Counted from the first letter of the stretch, positions 31,763-42,790 are shown. The stretch: 64,000 nt of DNA from Hankyongella ginsenosidimutans (GCF_005144965.1 NZ_CP039704.1:682001-746000); one strand, 5' to 3'. The notes: a model not told the origin generated them from the sequence alone. A program made the numbers and translations.

Positions 31763-33384
31763 ATGAAGAAAGTAAGTGCAATACTTTTGGCGACCGCAGT
31801 CGCCATTCCGGCTGTTTCCGTCGCCCCGGCATTTGCGCACGACAAACGCGTGCCAACCTACGTCGGTGAGGCGTCGAAAACCCAGTTGTTCCGGGGCATC
31901 CTGAAGCGTCTTCACGAAAAGAACGAGCGCCGGCGCGCCAGCGACACGCGCGAGCGACTGCTGATGTGGCACGACATCGCCCTGGACAGCGTGGCGATCA
32001 CCCACACGCCGGTCGACGAGAACGGCAACCCGGCATCGACCTTCGGTGACCAGATCGGCCCGGGCCGTACCAGCCGCGCGCTGGCGATCGTGGAAGTGGC
32101 GGTGTTCGACGCCGTGAACGCGTTCGACCGCAAGTACGACGGCTACAAGTACAACGGCCGCGCCCAAGGCAACGCCTCGATGGACGCCGCCATCGCGCAA
32201 GCCGCGCACGACGCGCTCGTCGTGCTGTACCCGACCCAGAAGTCGCAACTCGACCGACTGCTGAGCACCGATCTCGGCCAGATCAAGGCCAACCGGCGCG
32301 CCATCGACAATGGCCGTGAGGTCGGCGCGGCGGCCGCCAAGGCGATCCTTGATGCGCGCTTCGCCCCCAATCGCGTCGCCAACGACGGCGCACAGTTCCC
32401 GGACGTCAACTTCGGCGCTGGCGGCGCGGTCGCGACCGGCTCCGCCAACTATTTCGGCGACTCGGTTAACGGCGGCGTGATCGCCAACTTCCAGTGGCAG
32501 CCGGATCCGCTGACCCCGGCGGCAGACGGTTCGGGCACGCCGGAGCAACTCTCGATCGGCGCTTACCATGGCGCCGTGAAGACCTTCGTGCTGAACGCCG
32601 GCAACCAGTTCCGCCTGCCGCCGCCGCCGGCACAAGACAGCGCGGAGTTCGTTGCGGGCTACAACGAAGTGCGCGCCCTCGGCGGCTCGCCGGACAATGT
32701 CAACAGCCCGAGCACCTCGACTCCGGCGACCCGCTTCATCGGCAACTACTGGGGTTACGACGCAGCGCCGCTGCTCGGCACGCCGCCGCGCCTGTACAAC
32801 CAGATTGCTGTCAAACTGGCCAACCAGAACGGTATCCGGGATGTCGTGAAGCTCGCGCGTTACCTGGCGCTGACCAACCTCGCGCATGCTGACTCCGGCA
32901 TCGCGGCCTGGGACAGCAAATGGTATTATAACTATGCGCGCCCGGTAACCGGCATTGCCGAAGGCCCGCAGCCGCGAACGCCGCAACGCCGGCAGACCCG
33001 ACCTGGCAACCGGTCGGCGTTTCGGTCATCAACACCACCCTGCCGATCCGCGCCACGCCGCCGTTCCCGGCCTACCCGTCGGGCCATGCGACCTTCGGCG
33101 CGTCGACCTTCGAAGTCGCGCGGGCGTTCTTTGGCAACAACACGGCCTTCACCTTCGTCTCGGACGAGTACAATGGCGAGGGTTCTGATCCGCTGAACAA
33201 CAACCAGCCGCGTCCGCTGGTTCCGGTTCGGTTCCGCACCTTGCAACAGGCGCAGGAGTCGAATGGCATCAGCCGCATCTACAACGGCGTGCACTGGCAG
33301 TGGGATAACATCGGCGGTCAGGCTCTCGGCGTCCAGATCGGACAGTGGGTGCTGAACCACGCCCTGCAGCGCAAAGACGACTAA
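31763..33384 (+). CDS. Secreted vanadium-dependent haloperoxidase/PAP2-type enzyme (one frame break)
   Basis: A protein of about 540 residues with a signal peptide (LLATAVAIPAVSVAPAFA) and a C-terminal acid-phosphatase/haloperoxidase fold. All three cofactor/phosphate-binding motifs are present: KWYYNYARP (Lys and Arg), PSGHATF and SRIYNGVHWQWD. The strong ribosome binding site GAGGAGGAG precedes the ATG at 31763. A break near 32976 needs one base. Homologues bind vanadate or act as phosphatases; which applies here cannot be told. Export suggests halide or phosphoester chemistry in the periplasm or outside. Confidence 0.87.
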
Positions 33385-33417
33385 CCCTGGACTCGTCCGG
33401 GCTTGACTTGAACAGAC

Positions 33418-33454
33418 TGGGCTGCGCCATACCCATGGTGCAGCCCGTATTTTT
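33418..33454 (+). terminator. Rho-independent terminator
   Basis: A GGGCTGC...GCAGCCC hairpin with inner CCAT/ATGG pairing is followed by GTATTTTT. It sits 34 bp after the haloperoxidase-like stop and 15 bp before the lipoprotein start. Confidence 0.88.
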
Positions 33455-33468
33455 CGGATGGAACCAAG

Positions 33469-33960
33469 ATGAGACGCACCCCACTCCTGCTCGTCGCGCT
33501 GCTGATCGGCTGCGCCGGGCACCAGCCGGCGGCCACGTCGACGGCTGCGGCACCCAGCATTCCAGGCCAGGCGCCGGAACGCCCCGGCGCACTGAAGGCG
33601 GAACTGGAACAGCCGCCGTTCACGCGTGACGCCGTGTTGAAGCTCAATGCGATCGTGGCGCGCGCCAAAACGGAACTCGACAGCTACGATGCGAAGGCGT
33701 CCGGCTTTCGCGCCGCAGTCACCGCAGCCCGTTCGGCTCCAGACGATAAGGCCTTGAGGGCAAAGGCGGACGCCGTAAGGTCGGAACTGGCGGGCATGCA
33801 GCGCCGCGCCCATGAGGCTCTGCGCGACATGAAGGCCGCCGAGGCCGAAGTGCGCACCAGCGGCGACTATTACAACGACGTCATCCTGTCCGCGATGGTC
33901 TACTTCGTCGAACAGGCCGACAAGGAATTGACGGAAGCAGTCAACCGCCTGTCATCCTGA
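33469..33960 (+). CDS. Hypothetical lipoprotein
   Basis: Intact, 163 residues. The N-terminus MRRTPLLLVALLIGCAG has a lipobox with Cys at residue 15. A low-complexity Ala/Pro linker leads to an alpha-helical domain rich in Ala, Lys and Glu that probably forms a helical bundle. I do not recognise a family. It follows a terminator, so it is probably expressed apart from the haloperoxidase-like gene. Confidence 0.7.
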   Translation: MRRTPLLLVALLIGCAGHQPAATSTAAAPSIPGQAPERPGALKAELEQPPFTRDAVLKLNAIVARAKTELDSYDAKASGFRAAVTAARSAPDDKALRAKADAVRSELAGMQRRAHEALRDMKAAEAEVRTSGDYYNDVILSAMVYFVEQADKELTEAVNRLSS

Positions 33961-34032
33961 TCGTAAACACCGTTGTGCAGCTCGGCCTTGGCAGCGCGGC
34001 GGGGTTCCCGCTATCAGAGCGCGAACACTGCG

Positions 34033-34991
34033 ATGCCGGAGGCCGAATTGGGCAAAGAGTCGTCCAACAGTCCAAACCCCGTTGATCTGGCCAAGGCGGA
34101 AACGCTGGTCGAGGCGCTGCCGTACCTGCGCGCCTACGCCGGCAAGACCTTCGTCATAAAATACGGTGGCAACGCCATGGGCAGCGACTCGCTGTCCGAC
34201 AGCTTCGCGCAGGACGTGGTGCTGCTGAAGCGCATCGGCATCCATCCCGTGGTGGTCCACGGCGGCGGGCCGCAGATCGGGAACATGCTGGGCCGGCTCG
34301 GGATCGCCAGCAACTTCGTCGACGGCCTGCGCGTCACCGATGCGGAGACAGCCGAGGTCGCGGAAATGGTCCTCGCCGGCTCGATCAACAAGGACGTGGT
34401 AAGTTCGATCAACCGCGCCGGCGGCACCGCCGTTGGCCTGTGCGGCAAGGATGCGCATCTGGTGACGGTCAAGCGCCTGACCCGCACCAAGCGCGATCCG
34501 GAGTCGAACATCGAGCGGGTGATCGACCTGGGTTTCGTCGGCGAACCGGACGGCGTCGACCCGACCTTCCTCGAGATGCTGCGGCTGTCTAACGTCATTC
34601 CGGTCATCGCGCCGGTGGCGGCGGACGAGCACGGCCAGACCTACAACGTCAACGCCGATACCATGGCCGGGGCCATCGCCGGGGCGCTCAAGGCCGCGCG
34701 CTTGTTCCTGCTGACCGACGTGCCCGGCGTGCTCAGCAAATCCCGGAGCTCCTGACCGATCTCACGCCGGACCACGTGCTGGAGCTGATGGCGGACGGCA
34801 CGATCCAGGGCGGCATGATCCCCAAGTTGGAGACCTGCCTGGCGGCGCTGCGTCAGGGCGTCGATGCCGCCGTCATTCTGGACGGGAGGGTGCAACACGC
34901 CATGCTGCTGGAAATCTTCACCAAGCGCGGGGCTGGCACCTTGGTGACGCGCGGCCGCACGCCGGACGCCGCCACTCAGCCCTCGAGGTAA
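34033..34991 (+). CDS. argB: Acetylglutamate kinase (one frame break)
   Basis: ArgB phosphorylates N-acetyl-L-glutamate, the second step of arginine synthesis. The amino-acid kinase motifs are [10 protein letters not shown] near residue 37, [20 protein letters not shown] near 72, and [16 protein letters not shown] near 203, followed by [10 protein letters not shown] break at about 34740 (A3 for A4) restores KIPELL. The C-terminus has [17 protein letters not shown]. Restored length is about 319 residues. Its end overlaps the convergent DUF2336 gene by 16 bp. Confidence 0.92.
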
Positions 34992-36232
34992 GTCTCGAGC
35001 AGCCACTCCATCTGGTCGACCTTCATCGGGTAGTCGACACCGCCCTTGGGCGTGACCAGTTGGTTCGGCACCACATGGGCAACATGCTGCTGGATTTCAT
35101 AGGCTGTGCGGGCGCTGAGACCCGCCTTCCAGCACAGCGCCATGATGGCCCGACCAATGCGCGAGGCGATGATCGCGCGCGCAGGCTCGAGCCCGAGACC
35201 AGACGCCAGCCCGAGCGCCGCCGTGATCACACCGGCCTGGTTGCGGGCATCGATGGCCTCCATCACCCATTTGTCACCGAAGCTGCGGTCGGCGATGACC
35301 TTACGCGCCGTTTGCTCGCAGGCTTCCAGCGAGGAGCGCCGACTTTCTCGCTCTCGATGCGCTGTCGCACCGTGAGCAGCAGGTCGCGCGCGATGTTCTC
35401 CGGAACATTATGCCGCGCGATCATGCGATCGACGAGGTTGGCGGCCACGAACCCTGCAATACGCTTCATGGCGCGCGCAGAGATATTGGCGCGCATCACC
35501 AGCGGCTCGTGCCAGCTTTCGACGGACGGCGCGCCATCAAGGATGAGATCCAGCGTATCCTCGCGCATCTGCGCGTTCGGGTTGCCCAGCAAGGCCGCGA
35601 CGGCGGCGATGTCGCCGGTGCGCACCAGGGCGTCGCTGACCGCCTCGGACACGGTGCTGCGGCGCGAAATCGCTGCAAGCGCCTCGCTGACGCGGGTGGC
35701 GGCGATGATTTCCGTGAGGTCGGTATCATTGAGGAGGGGCGAATATTCCAGGATCGGCCCGCAAACCGAAAATGCAGGATCGTGCGCAAGCTGCAGGGCC
35801 AGCGCGCGCGGGATCCGGGGTCGTTTTGACGGCCTCGGCCAGCAGGGCCCGTACGCGGACGGTCTGATCGTCAGCCAGCGCCTGCACGATGGCGATCGCC
35901 TGTTCGCGCAATTGTGCCTTCGCGCCCTGACTGAGGTGCGGCAGCAGGCGGTGGATGCGTCGCGCCAGTTCCGCACGGACTTCCTCCTGGTCATCCTCCG
36001 AGAGGATGCTGTCCGCCTGCGCCGGCGTCGAGTCGTTCTGGGCAACGGCGGTACGCACCTTGGCCGTGCCGTGACGCGCCAGATAATAAAGCGCCTCGCC
36101 GGGCGCATTGGGGTTTTCCGCCAGAGTCAGTTGTGCGACTTCGTCGCCGCTCTCGAGAATCGCCAGCGTCTGGGCGTAATCCAGCCTGCCGGCAAAGCCC
36201 GGTTTATCGGTCTGACGAACGGCCTTACTCAT
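34976..36232 (-). CDS. DUF2336 protein (two frame breaks)
   Basis: About 419 residues after repair, almost entirely alpha-helical with HEAT-like repeats ([20 protein letters not shown] and similar) typical of the alphaproteobacterial DUF2336 family. Breaks near 35817 (C4) and near 35341 (A3). The ATG overlaps the end of the neighbouring GGDEF gene (ATGA), so the two are co-translated. DUF2336 proteins often sit next to signalling genes; no biochemical role is established that I can name. Confidence 0.82.
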
Positions 36233-37805
36233 GCATCCTCCTGCTCGAACCACTGCGCACCGTCACGGCCAGCGCGCTTCACACGATACAGCGCGGCGTC
36301 CGCGCGTTTGAAAAGGGCGGTCAGATCGTCGCCGGGTCCCCGCAGGGCAGCCATCCCGATCGAGAGCGAGAGCCCCATGTCGATGACCGCCTGCGCGGCG
36401 ATATTCTGACGCAACGTCATCGCGACGCGCTCGGCGCCGGACTGCGTGCAACCATCCAACCAGATGGCGAATTCATCGCCACCGATCCGCGCGACCACAT
36501 CGTGACCGCGGGTCGCGGTCGTCAGCATGGTCCCGAGCATGGCGAGGGCGCGGTCGCCGGCGGCGTGACCGAAGCTGTCGTTCAGCGTCTTGAAGTTGTC
36601 GAGATCGATGACCATCAGCACACCCTGGCCGCCCGAGCGGCCGAGGCTGGCGATACGGCGGCCGATCTCGCCCTCGAACGCGCGCCGGTTGGCGAGACCG
36701 GTCAGCGAATCCGTCAGCGACAGCCGCTCGAGCTCGAGATGCTGGGCCGACTGTTCGATGGCGATCGCCACATGATCCGCAAGGCGGCAGAGCAGGTCGC
36801 TGTCTTCATCCAGCCAGGCGCCATGCGAGCGCTCGACAATCAATTCCCCGTTGATCTGCTCCCCGATCCGGCATGCCTGCTGCAAGCGGATCGGCGATTC
36901 GACACCCTCCGGCAAGGCCCCGAGCGCACCTCGCCCATCCGCCAGAGCAGGCGGCAGGAATCGGCCTCAAGCGCCTGCGCGATGCATTCGACCGCGCGCT
37001 GCAAGGCCTTGCCCGGCCGGACCTCGGCACGGATCATGTCGACGATCCGCCGGGCGAGCTGTTCACGGCGGCGGATCGCATCCAGCCTCTGCGAGGCAAG
37101 TCGCGCCTCGGTCACATCCCGGGCGATGCCGCGCGCGCCAACCCACGCGCCGCTGTCGTCGAACACCGGCACAGCCGATACCGAGAGGCAAACCAGCGCG
37201 CCGTCCGCGCCATGGAGCCAGACGTCGGTCGGCGATTTCGGCTCACGCGCGCAGAAGCACGCCGCCGCGTTGCTGCCGAACTCGCTCGCGTAGCGCCCAT
37301 TCAACGCCCAGGGCTCATAGCCGAAAGCGCCGCGGCTGCTGACGAAACTGAACCGGCCTTCCCCATCGGTCGCCCAGGAAAAGTCACCCGAGGCCTCAAC
37401 CAGCGCCTTGTACATGGCACGGGAGTCCTTGAGGGCGCCGATCAAACGCTCCCGCACCGTAAGATCGGTCGCAAAAGCCCAGACCAGCATATGGCCAAGA
37501 TCGTCTTTCACCGGCCACAGGTTGAGGTGCCAAACATGCGCGGGCTGCGCCTGGATGGCCACTTCACTGGCGCGTGCCCGGCCATCGACCTGCACAGCCA
37601 GCGCCAGCCGCTCCAGAGCCGTGACAGCGGCGGCATTAATGACCAGCGCCTCCGCGGCGGCATTATGCGCGACAATCCGCCCCGCCGTGTCGATCAGCAG
37701 CGAAGGGCCGGGCGCGCGCTCGACCATGTCGCGCACACCAAGCCCAAGCTGCGGCTCGGCGGCTTGCCCATCAATGTGAGCGGCGACCAGCGGTGCGCTG
37801 CGCAT
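36229..37805 (-). CDS. PAS-GAF diguanylate cyclase (one frame break)
   Basis: A cytoplasmic sensor that should make cyclic di-GMP. Order: an N-terminal PAS-like region (ERAPGPSLLIDTAGRIVAHN), a second PAS (WATDGEGRFSFVSSRGAFGY), a GAF-like segment (DLLCRLADHVAIAIEQSAQH) and a C-terminal GGDEF domain with RIGGDEFAIW intact and DSLTGLANRRAF at its start. No inhibitory RxxD motif is obvious just upstream of GGDEF. A break near 36912 (G4) needs one base. The start at 37805 follows GGGGAGACGA; an ATG 45 bp upstream is possible. Its end overlaps the DUF2336 start, suggesting joint function. Confidence 0.87.
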
Positions 37806-37939
37806 GTGTGTCTCGTCTCCCCGGCGCATGCGAATGTGCATGGAACCCAAGCGTTAGCGCTTCGCCCTTAACAGGGGCCTAAGTGGCTGGTAGGACAGCG
37901 CTGGTTTTTCTCCGTGCGTGAAATTTTGTCTCAAAAACC

Positions 37940-38657
37940 ATGCCTCCACTCGACGCAGACGCACGCCAGCCGGCGGGCGGCGTTAATCTTGGTGTGATCG
38001 ACACTTGGATTTTCGATCTGGACAACACGCTCTATTCGCCCCGCTGCGACCTGTTCGGCCAGATCGACGTCCGCATGAAGGCCTACATCGCCCGCCTGCT
38101 CGACATCCCGCCCGCCGACGCTCGGGTCATCCAGAAGCGCTATTTTCATGACCATGGAACCACGCTGCGCGGCCTTATGGACCGGCATCATGTTGATCCT
38201 GCGCATTTCCTCGATTTCGTGCATGACATCGACCTGAGCGTGCTCCGTGTCGATTCGGCCCTGACGCAGTCCCTGGCGCGCCTGCCCGGTCGACGCCTGG
38301 TGTTCACCAACGGCGACGCCCCTATGCTCGCCGCGTGCTCGATGCGCTCGGACTATCCGGGCTGTTCGAGGATATTCACGATATCTACGCCACGCAGTTC
38401 GTACCCAAGCCGAGCGCGAGCGCTTATTCGACCCTGCTTGAGCGCTTCGGCATCGATCCGGCGCGCGCCTTGTTTGTCGAGGACATGGCGCGCAATCTGG
38501 CACCGGCCAAAGCGCTGGGCATGACGACGGTCTGGATCAACAACGGGTCCGAAAAGGTGCGGACGACGCACACCCGGACTTCATCGACCTTGAGATCGAC
38601 GATGTGGCGCACTGGCTACAGTCGGTCACCGGAAAATTTGCAGGAGAACCCCAGTGA
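37940..38657 (+). CDS. Pyrimidine 5'-nucleotidase, HAD family (two frame breaks)
   Basis: HAD phosphatase similar to YjjG/SDT1-type pyrimidine nucleotidases. Motif I WIFDLDNTLYSP near residue 24, motif II FTNGDAP, motif III KPSASAYSTLL and motif IV FVEDMARNL are visible. Breaks near 38321 (C4) and 38554 (A4) each need one base; restored length is about 239 residues. The stop overlaps the dapD GTG (GTGA). Confidence 0.88.
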
Positions 38658-39485
38658 ACGACATGACCGCCCTCATCGATCTGGCCTGGGAGCGGCGCGC
38701 CGACCTGAAACCGGGCAGCGACCCACGCCTGGAGGCCGCCGTTGATGCAGCGCTGGCCGCGCTGGACTCAGGCGCGGTGCGCATCGCCGAGCCGGGGCCG
38801 GACGGCTGGACGATCCATACCTGGCTTAAAAGGCCGTCTTACTGTCGTTCCGCCTGAACGACATGGCGCTGATATCCGGCGGGCCGGACGGCGCGCCCTG
38901 GTGGGACAAAGTGCCCTCCAAATTCGCCGGCTGGGACGCCGGGCGCTTCGCCGCAGCCGGCTTTCGCGCCGTCCCCGGCGCCATCGTGCGGCGCGGCGCC
39001 TATATCGCGCCGGGCCGTGCTGATGCCGAGCTTCGTCAACATCGGTGCCCATGTGGGGAAGGCGCGATGATCGACACCTGGGCGACCGTCGGGTCATGCG
39101 CCCAGATCGGCCGTAACGTCCACATTTCCGGGGCGCCGGCATCGGCGGCGTGCTGGAGCCGCTGCAGGCCAACCCGGTCATCATCGAGGACGACTGCTTC
39201 GTCGGCGCGCGCGCCGAGGTCGCCGAAGGCGTGATCGTCGAACGCGGGTCTGTGCTCTCGATGGGCGTCTATCTCGGGGCGTCGACCAAGATCGTCGACC
39301 GTGCAACCGGGGACGTGTTCATGGGCCGCGTGCCCGCCTATTCGGTGGTGGTGCCGGGCAGCCTGCCAGGCAAGCCGCTGCCGGACGGCGCACCAGGCCC
39401 GTCGCTCTACTGCGCCGTGATCGTCAAACGCGTGGACGCGCAGACGCGCGCCAAGACCGGAATCAACGAGCTGCTGCGCGATTGA
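38654..39485 (+). CDS. dapD: Tetrahydrodipicolinate N-succinyltransferase (four frame breaks)
   Basis: DapD succinylates tetrahydrodipicolinate in lysine/diaminopimelate synthesis. It has the left-handed beta-helix with the hexapeptide repeat, here [20 protein letters not shown] and [20 protein letters not shown], then [20 protein letters not shown]. Breaks: near 38830 (A4), near 39014 (a lost GC pair), near 39056 (G4) and near 39131 (G4). The GTG at 38654 overlaps the upstream stop. Restored length is about 279 residues. dapE lies about 1 kb away on the same strand. Confidence 0.91.
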
Positions 39486-39538
39486 CGGACGCCGCCCCGC
39501 CGAGGCTCCGATTGGAGACTCGACGGGGCGTCGCGCGA

Positions 39539-40170
39539 CTATTCGTCGTCGTCTTCGAAGCGGCGCTTGCCGCCCGCTGGTGCAGCGCCGCCGCCTCCGC
39601 GACGGTCATCACCGCCGCGCGGGCCGCCGCGGTTGAACCGGCCGCCACGCCCACCGTCGTCGAATTCCGGACGCGGGGCAAAGCCGCCTTCGCGATCGAA
39701 CCCACCGGGACGCGGACCACGGTTGAAACCACCGCCGCCGCCGCCAGCGCCTTCGCGGTCGAAGCCGCCGGGGCGCGGGCCACGGTTGAAGCCGCCGCCG
39801 CCGCCTTCACGGTCGAAGCCGCCGGGACGCGGGCCACGGTTGAAGCCGCCTTCCGGACGCGGGCCGCGGTTGAAACCGCCGCCGCCGCCCGGGCCGCCTG
39901 GACCGCCCGGACCACCAGGACGGCGATCAAAGCTGCGTTGCGGGCGTTCCTGATATTCAGGCCCGCCAGTCACGACAATATTGGTTGCTGCAACTTTGCC
40001 GGGGCGCGATTCGCCCAGTTCATATTCTACTGTCTGATTTTCCATCAGCCCTTGCAGGTTGGACTGATGCACGGCTGTGATGTGTACGAATACATCCGGC
40101 CCCCGTCATCGGCCTGGATAAATCCATAACCTTTCTCCGGGTTGAACCACTTAACCTTGCCCGTGGCCAT
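39539..40170 (-). CDS. Cold-shock-domain protein with glycine-rich RGG-like tail (one frame break)
   Basis: About 210 residues. The N-terminal cold-shock domain (residues 1-70) starts MATGKVKWFNPEKGYGFIQ, with RNP1 KGYGFI and RNP2-like DVFVHIT after repair of one base near 40105. A long tail follows, of near-repeats FNRGPRP (four copies) and GGFDRE (three copies) with runs of Gly, ending RRFEDDDE. The ATG at 40170 follows GAGGAAGTGA. The tail resembles disordered RGG-like RNA-binding regions. A nucleic-acid chaperone role is likely; it is convergent with dapD. Confidence 0.86.
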
Positions 40171-40389
40171 TCACTTCCTCATGCGGTCTTCATAATGCGC
40201 CTGATCCTCAAGGCGCACGTCATCGATAGAAGGCAGGCCCGGATCATTGCATACTCTATAAAACGCTTTTGTCATGACGGAAAGGGCGATTCTGACACGA
40301 TTTTCCAAGTTCTGCCCCGTACGGAAAATTGGCGATACGGTCGAGCAATGGCTGTTCGGTCTGCGGTTTGACGTACCCGGCAGGCTGCT
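40171..40389. other. Upstream region of the cold-shock gene, no gene seen
   Basis: Contains the probable promoter and 5' leader of the cold-shock-domain gene, with a local AT-rich stretch near 40240-40270. I recognise no gene. Confidence 0.4.
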
Positions 40390-40536
40390 AGAGCCTTTCC
40401 GACTGAGCTTGAGGCACTTGTGTTAAAGTGCCTCAAGCGAAGGCGATAAGAAAGGCTCTCACTCTTTGCGTAGACCCTTCTTGTCCGTTTTTGATTGCCT
40501 CGCAAAAGTGATTCAATCAAAAACGGGAAGGGTCTA
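40390..40536. repeat. Two tandem long palindromes before dapE
   Basis: First palindrome: AGAGCCTTTC (40390-40399) pairs with GAAAGGCTCT (40450-40459), with inner arms GCTTGAGGCACTT and AAGTGCCTCAAGC. Second: TAGACCCTTC (40471-40480) pairs with GAAGGGTCTA, with inner CCGTTTTTGATT and AATCAAAAACGG. The second ends 11 bp before the dapE ATG. A further GGCTCTC/GAGAGCC pair spans both. Confidence 0.75.
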
Positions 40537-40547
40537 GCGAGAGCCAT

Positions 40548-41743
40548 ATGCCTCGCGATGATCGTTCGACCAACCTCACTCCCCAGCGTGCCGCTGTCGT
40601 CGCCCTGGCGCAGGCGCTGATCCGCCGCCCTTCCGTCACGCCGGAGGACGCAGGCGCGCAGGACCTGCTGGCCGCGCGCCTTGCCGAGCGTGGCTTTCGC
40701 GTGGAGCGCCTGCGTTTTGGCGCGCCGCCGCACGGTCCGGTCGACAACTTGGTGGCGACCATCGGTTCGGGCGGGCCGCACTTCTGCTTTGCAGGGCACA
40801 CGGATGTGGTGCCGCCAGGGCCGCGCGACCGCTGGAGCGTCAATCCGTTCGCGGCGACCGTTGAGGCCGGCCGCCTGATCGGACGGGGTGCAGCCGACAT
40901 GAAAGGCGCGATCGCCGCCTTCGTGATCGCCACCGAGCAGTTTCTGGGCGCGCAGGACGGCGCATCATCCGGCACGATCAGCCTGCTCATCACCGGCGAC
41001 GAAGAGGGGCCGGCCCAATACGGCACCGACCCGACGCTCGCCTGGATGGAACAGCATGGCGTGCGGCCAGACGCGTGTCTGGTCGGGGAGCCGACGAGCG
41101 CGCACCACCTGGGCGACACGGTCAAGATCGGCCGCCGCGGCAGCCTGAATGCGGATCTCGTCGTGCATGGCGTACAGGGCCATGTCGCCTACCCGCAGCG
41201 GGCGGACAATCCGATCGACCGGCTGGTGCGCGTGCTCACGGCGCTGAAGGAGCGGCCGCTTGATGGAGGATCAGCGCGATTCGACCCCTCGAACCTTGAA
41301 ATCACGACCATCGACATTGCGAATCCGACGGAAAATCTCATTCCGGGTCAAGCTTTTGCGCGCCTGAACATCCGCTTCAACGACCAGCAGCATAGCCGTG
41401 ATCTTGTCGCCTGGCTGACCGAGGAACTGCGCCGACACGCGCCCAACCACGATCTCGCGGTGCGCGTCTCCGGCGAGTCGTTCATCACCGAGAGCGGCGA
41501 CCTGCCCGGGATCATTGCGGCCGCGATCGAGGCGCACACCGGGCTGCGGCCGGAGCTTTCCACGTCCGGCGGCACATCCGACGCCCGCTTCATCCGGCGG
41601 ATGTGCCCCGTGGTCGAGTTCGGCCTGCCCGGAGCCACGATGCACAAGGCCGACGAGCAGGTGCGGCTGGACGATCTGGACACGCTCGTCGATATCTATC
41701 GATCCGTGCTGCAACGCTTTTTACCGTGGCCAAAGCGTCATGA
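40548..41743 (+). CDS. dapE: Succinyl-diaminopimelate desuccinylase
   Basis: DapE hydrolyses N-succinyl-LL-diaminopimelate, a dizinc M20-family enzyme. Metal-binding segments are FCFAGHTDVVPPG and GAADMKGAIAA, with the catalytic Glu in TGDEEG, then VGEPTSAHHLGDTVKIGRRG and the C-terminal LSTSGGTSDARFI. The open frame as read extends past the next gene's start; one restored base near 41725 gives the end VAKAS and a TGA that overlaps the next ATG (ATGA). Restored length is about 399 residues, slightly above the usual size. Confidence 0.93.
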
Positions 41744-42296
41744 CGCCGTTCAGCGCCTTTGCCGGCCCGGTACGCGGCATGCGGGCGCTTGCGATGTTCG
41801 AGCGCACTGGCTTCCAGGATTTCAGCCCAAGTCTTGAGGGGTTCCGGCAGTCCTGGTGGACCATGCTCCTGGCCTTGCCGTTCACGCTGGTCTCGCTCAG
41901 CAGCCTCAACCTGCTGCAACAGCGCATGGGACGCGCGCCGGAAAGCCTGAGCCTCAATCTCATCGAGGATCTGGTGGGCTGGTTGGTTTACATCGGCCTG
42001 TTCATCATGGTCGCCCGATGGCTGGGGCGCGCCCGTCTGGTGCTGCCGGCGATCATGGTGCTGAACTGGGCGCGGCTGTGGGGGCAATGCTGGCGGCACC
42101 GCTCTACATGCTGGTCGGGTTCGACGTCATCGACCGTGCGAGTTTCGCGCTGCTGCTGCTGACGCTGCTGGTCTACACGTTTGCGCTCGATGTCTTCATT
42201 GTCTGGCGCGCGCTCGACATTCCATTCACGCAGGCGCTGCCAATCGCCATGTTCGAAGTCATTCTGGACGTTGGCGTCGCGCTGATCTTCGATTAA
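41740..42296 (+). CDS. Hypothetical membrane protein (one frame break)
   Basis: About 185 residues after one repaired base near 42073. Five to six hydrophobic segments, including MLLALPFTLVSLSSLNLL, LVGWLVYIGLFIMVARWLG, ALLLLTLLVYTFALDVFIVW and a last one ending ILDVGVALIFD. The ATG overlaps the dapE stop. It resembles small Yip1-like polytopic proteins only loosely. I do not recognise a function. Confidence 0.7.
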
Positions 42297-42330
42297 CCTG
42301 CCCGTAAACCGGGTCAGCCAAGAGGACGCC

Positions 42331-42776
42331 ATGGGCAAGGAACTCGCGACAACGGCATCACCGCTGGAAACGCTCTGCGTGGATCGCGGCATGCGCATGA
42401 CCGATCAGCGCCGGGTCATCGCCCGCGTGCTCTCCGATGCGACAGACCACCCTGACGTCGAGGAAGTCCATCGCCGCTCGATGAGAATCGATCCGCGCAT
42501 TTCCATCGCCACGGTCTATCGTACGGTCCGGCTGTTCGAGGAAGCCGGCATCGTCGACCGCCACGACTTCCGCGACGGCCGCTCGCGCTTCGAGCCGACC
42601 AGCGAGGCGCACCACGACCATCTGATCAACATCGAGACCGGCGAGGTGCTCGAGTTCCGGGACGAGCAACTCGAAGAACTGCAAAGATCATCGCCGAGCG
42701 CCTGGGCTTCCGCCTGGTCGACCACCGGATGGAACTTTACGGTGTGTCGCTGAAGCGCACCAAAGACGTGCAGTAA
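42331..42776 (+). CDS. fur: Fur-family transcriptional regulator (one frame break)
   Basis: Metal-sensing repressor of about 148 residues. N-terminal winged helix RGMRMTDQRRVIARVLSDA and SIATVYRTVRLFEEAGIV are followed by the metal-binding HHDHLI near residue 95. Only one cysteine (residue 16) is present and the CxxC structural zinc sites are absent, as in some alphaproteobacterial Fur/Mur proteins. A break near 42684 needs one base. Regulated metal (Fe or Mn) cannot be told. plsC starts 14 bp after its stop. Confidence 0.88.
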
Positions 42777-42790
42777 CGACACCCCAGTCC

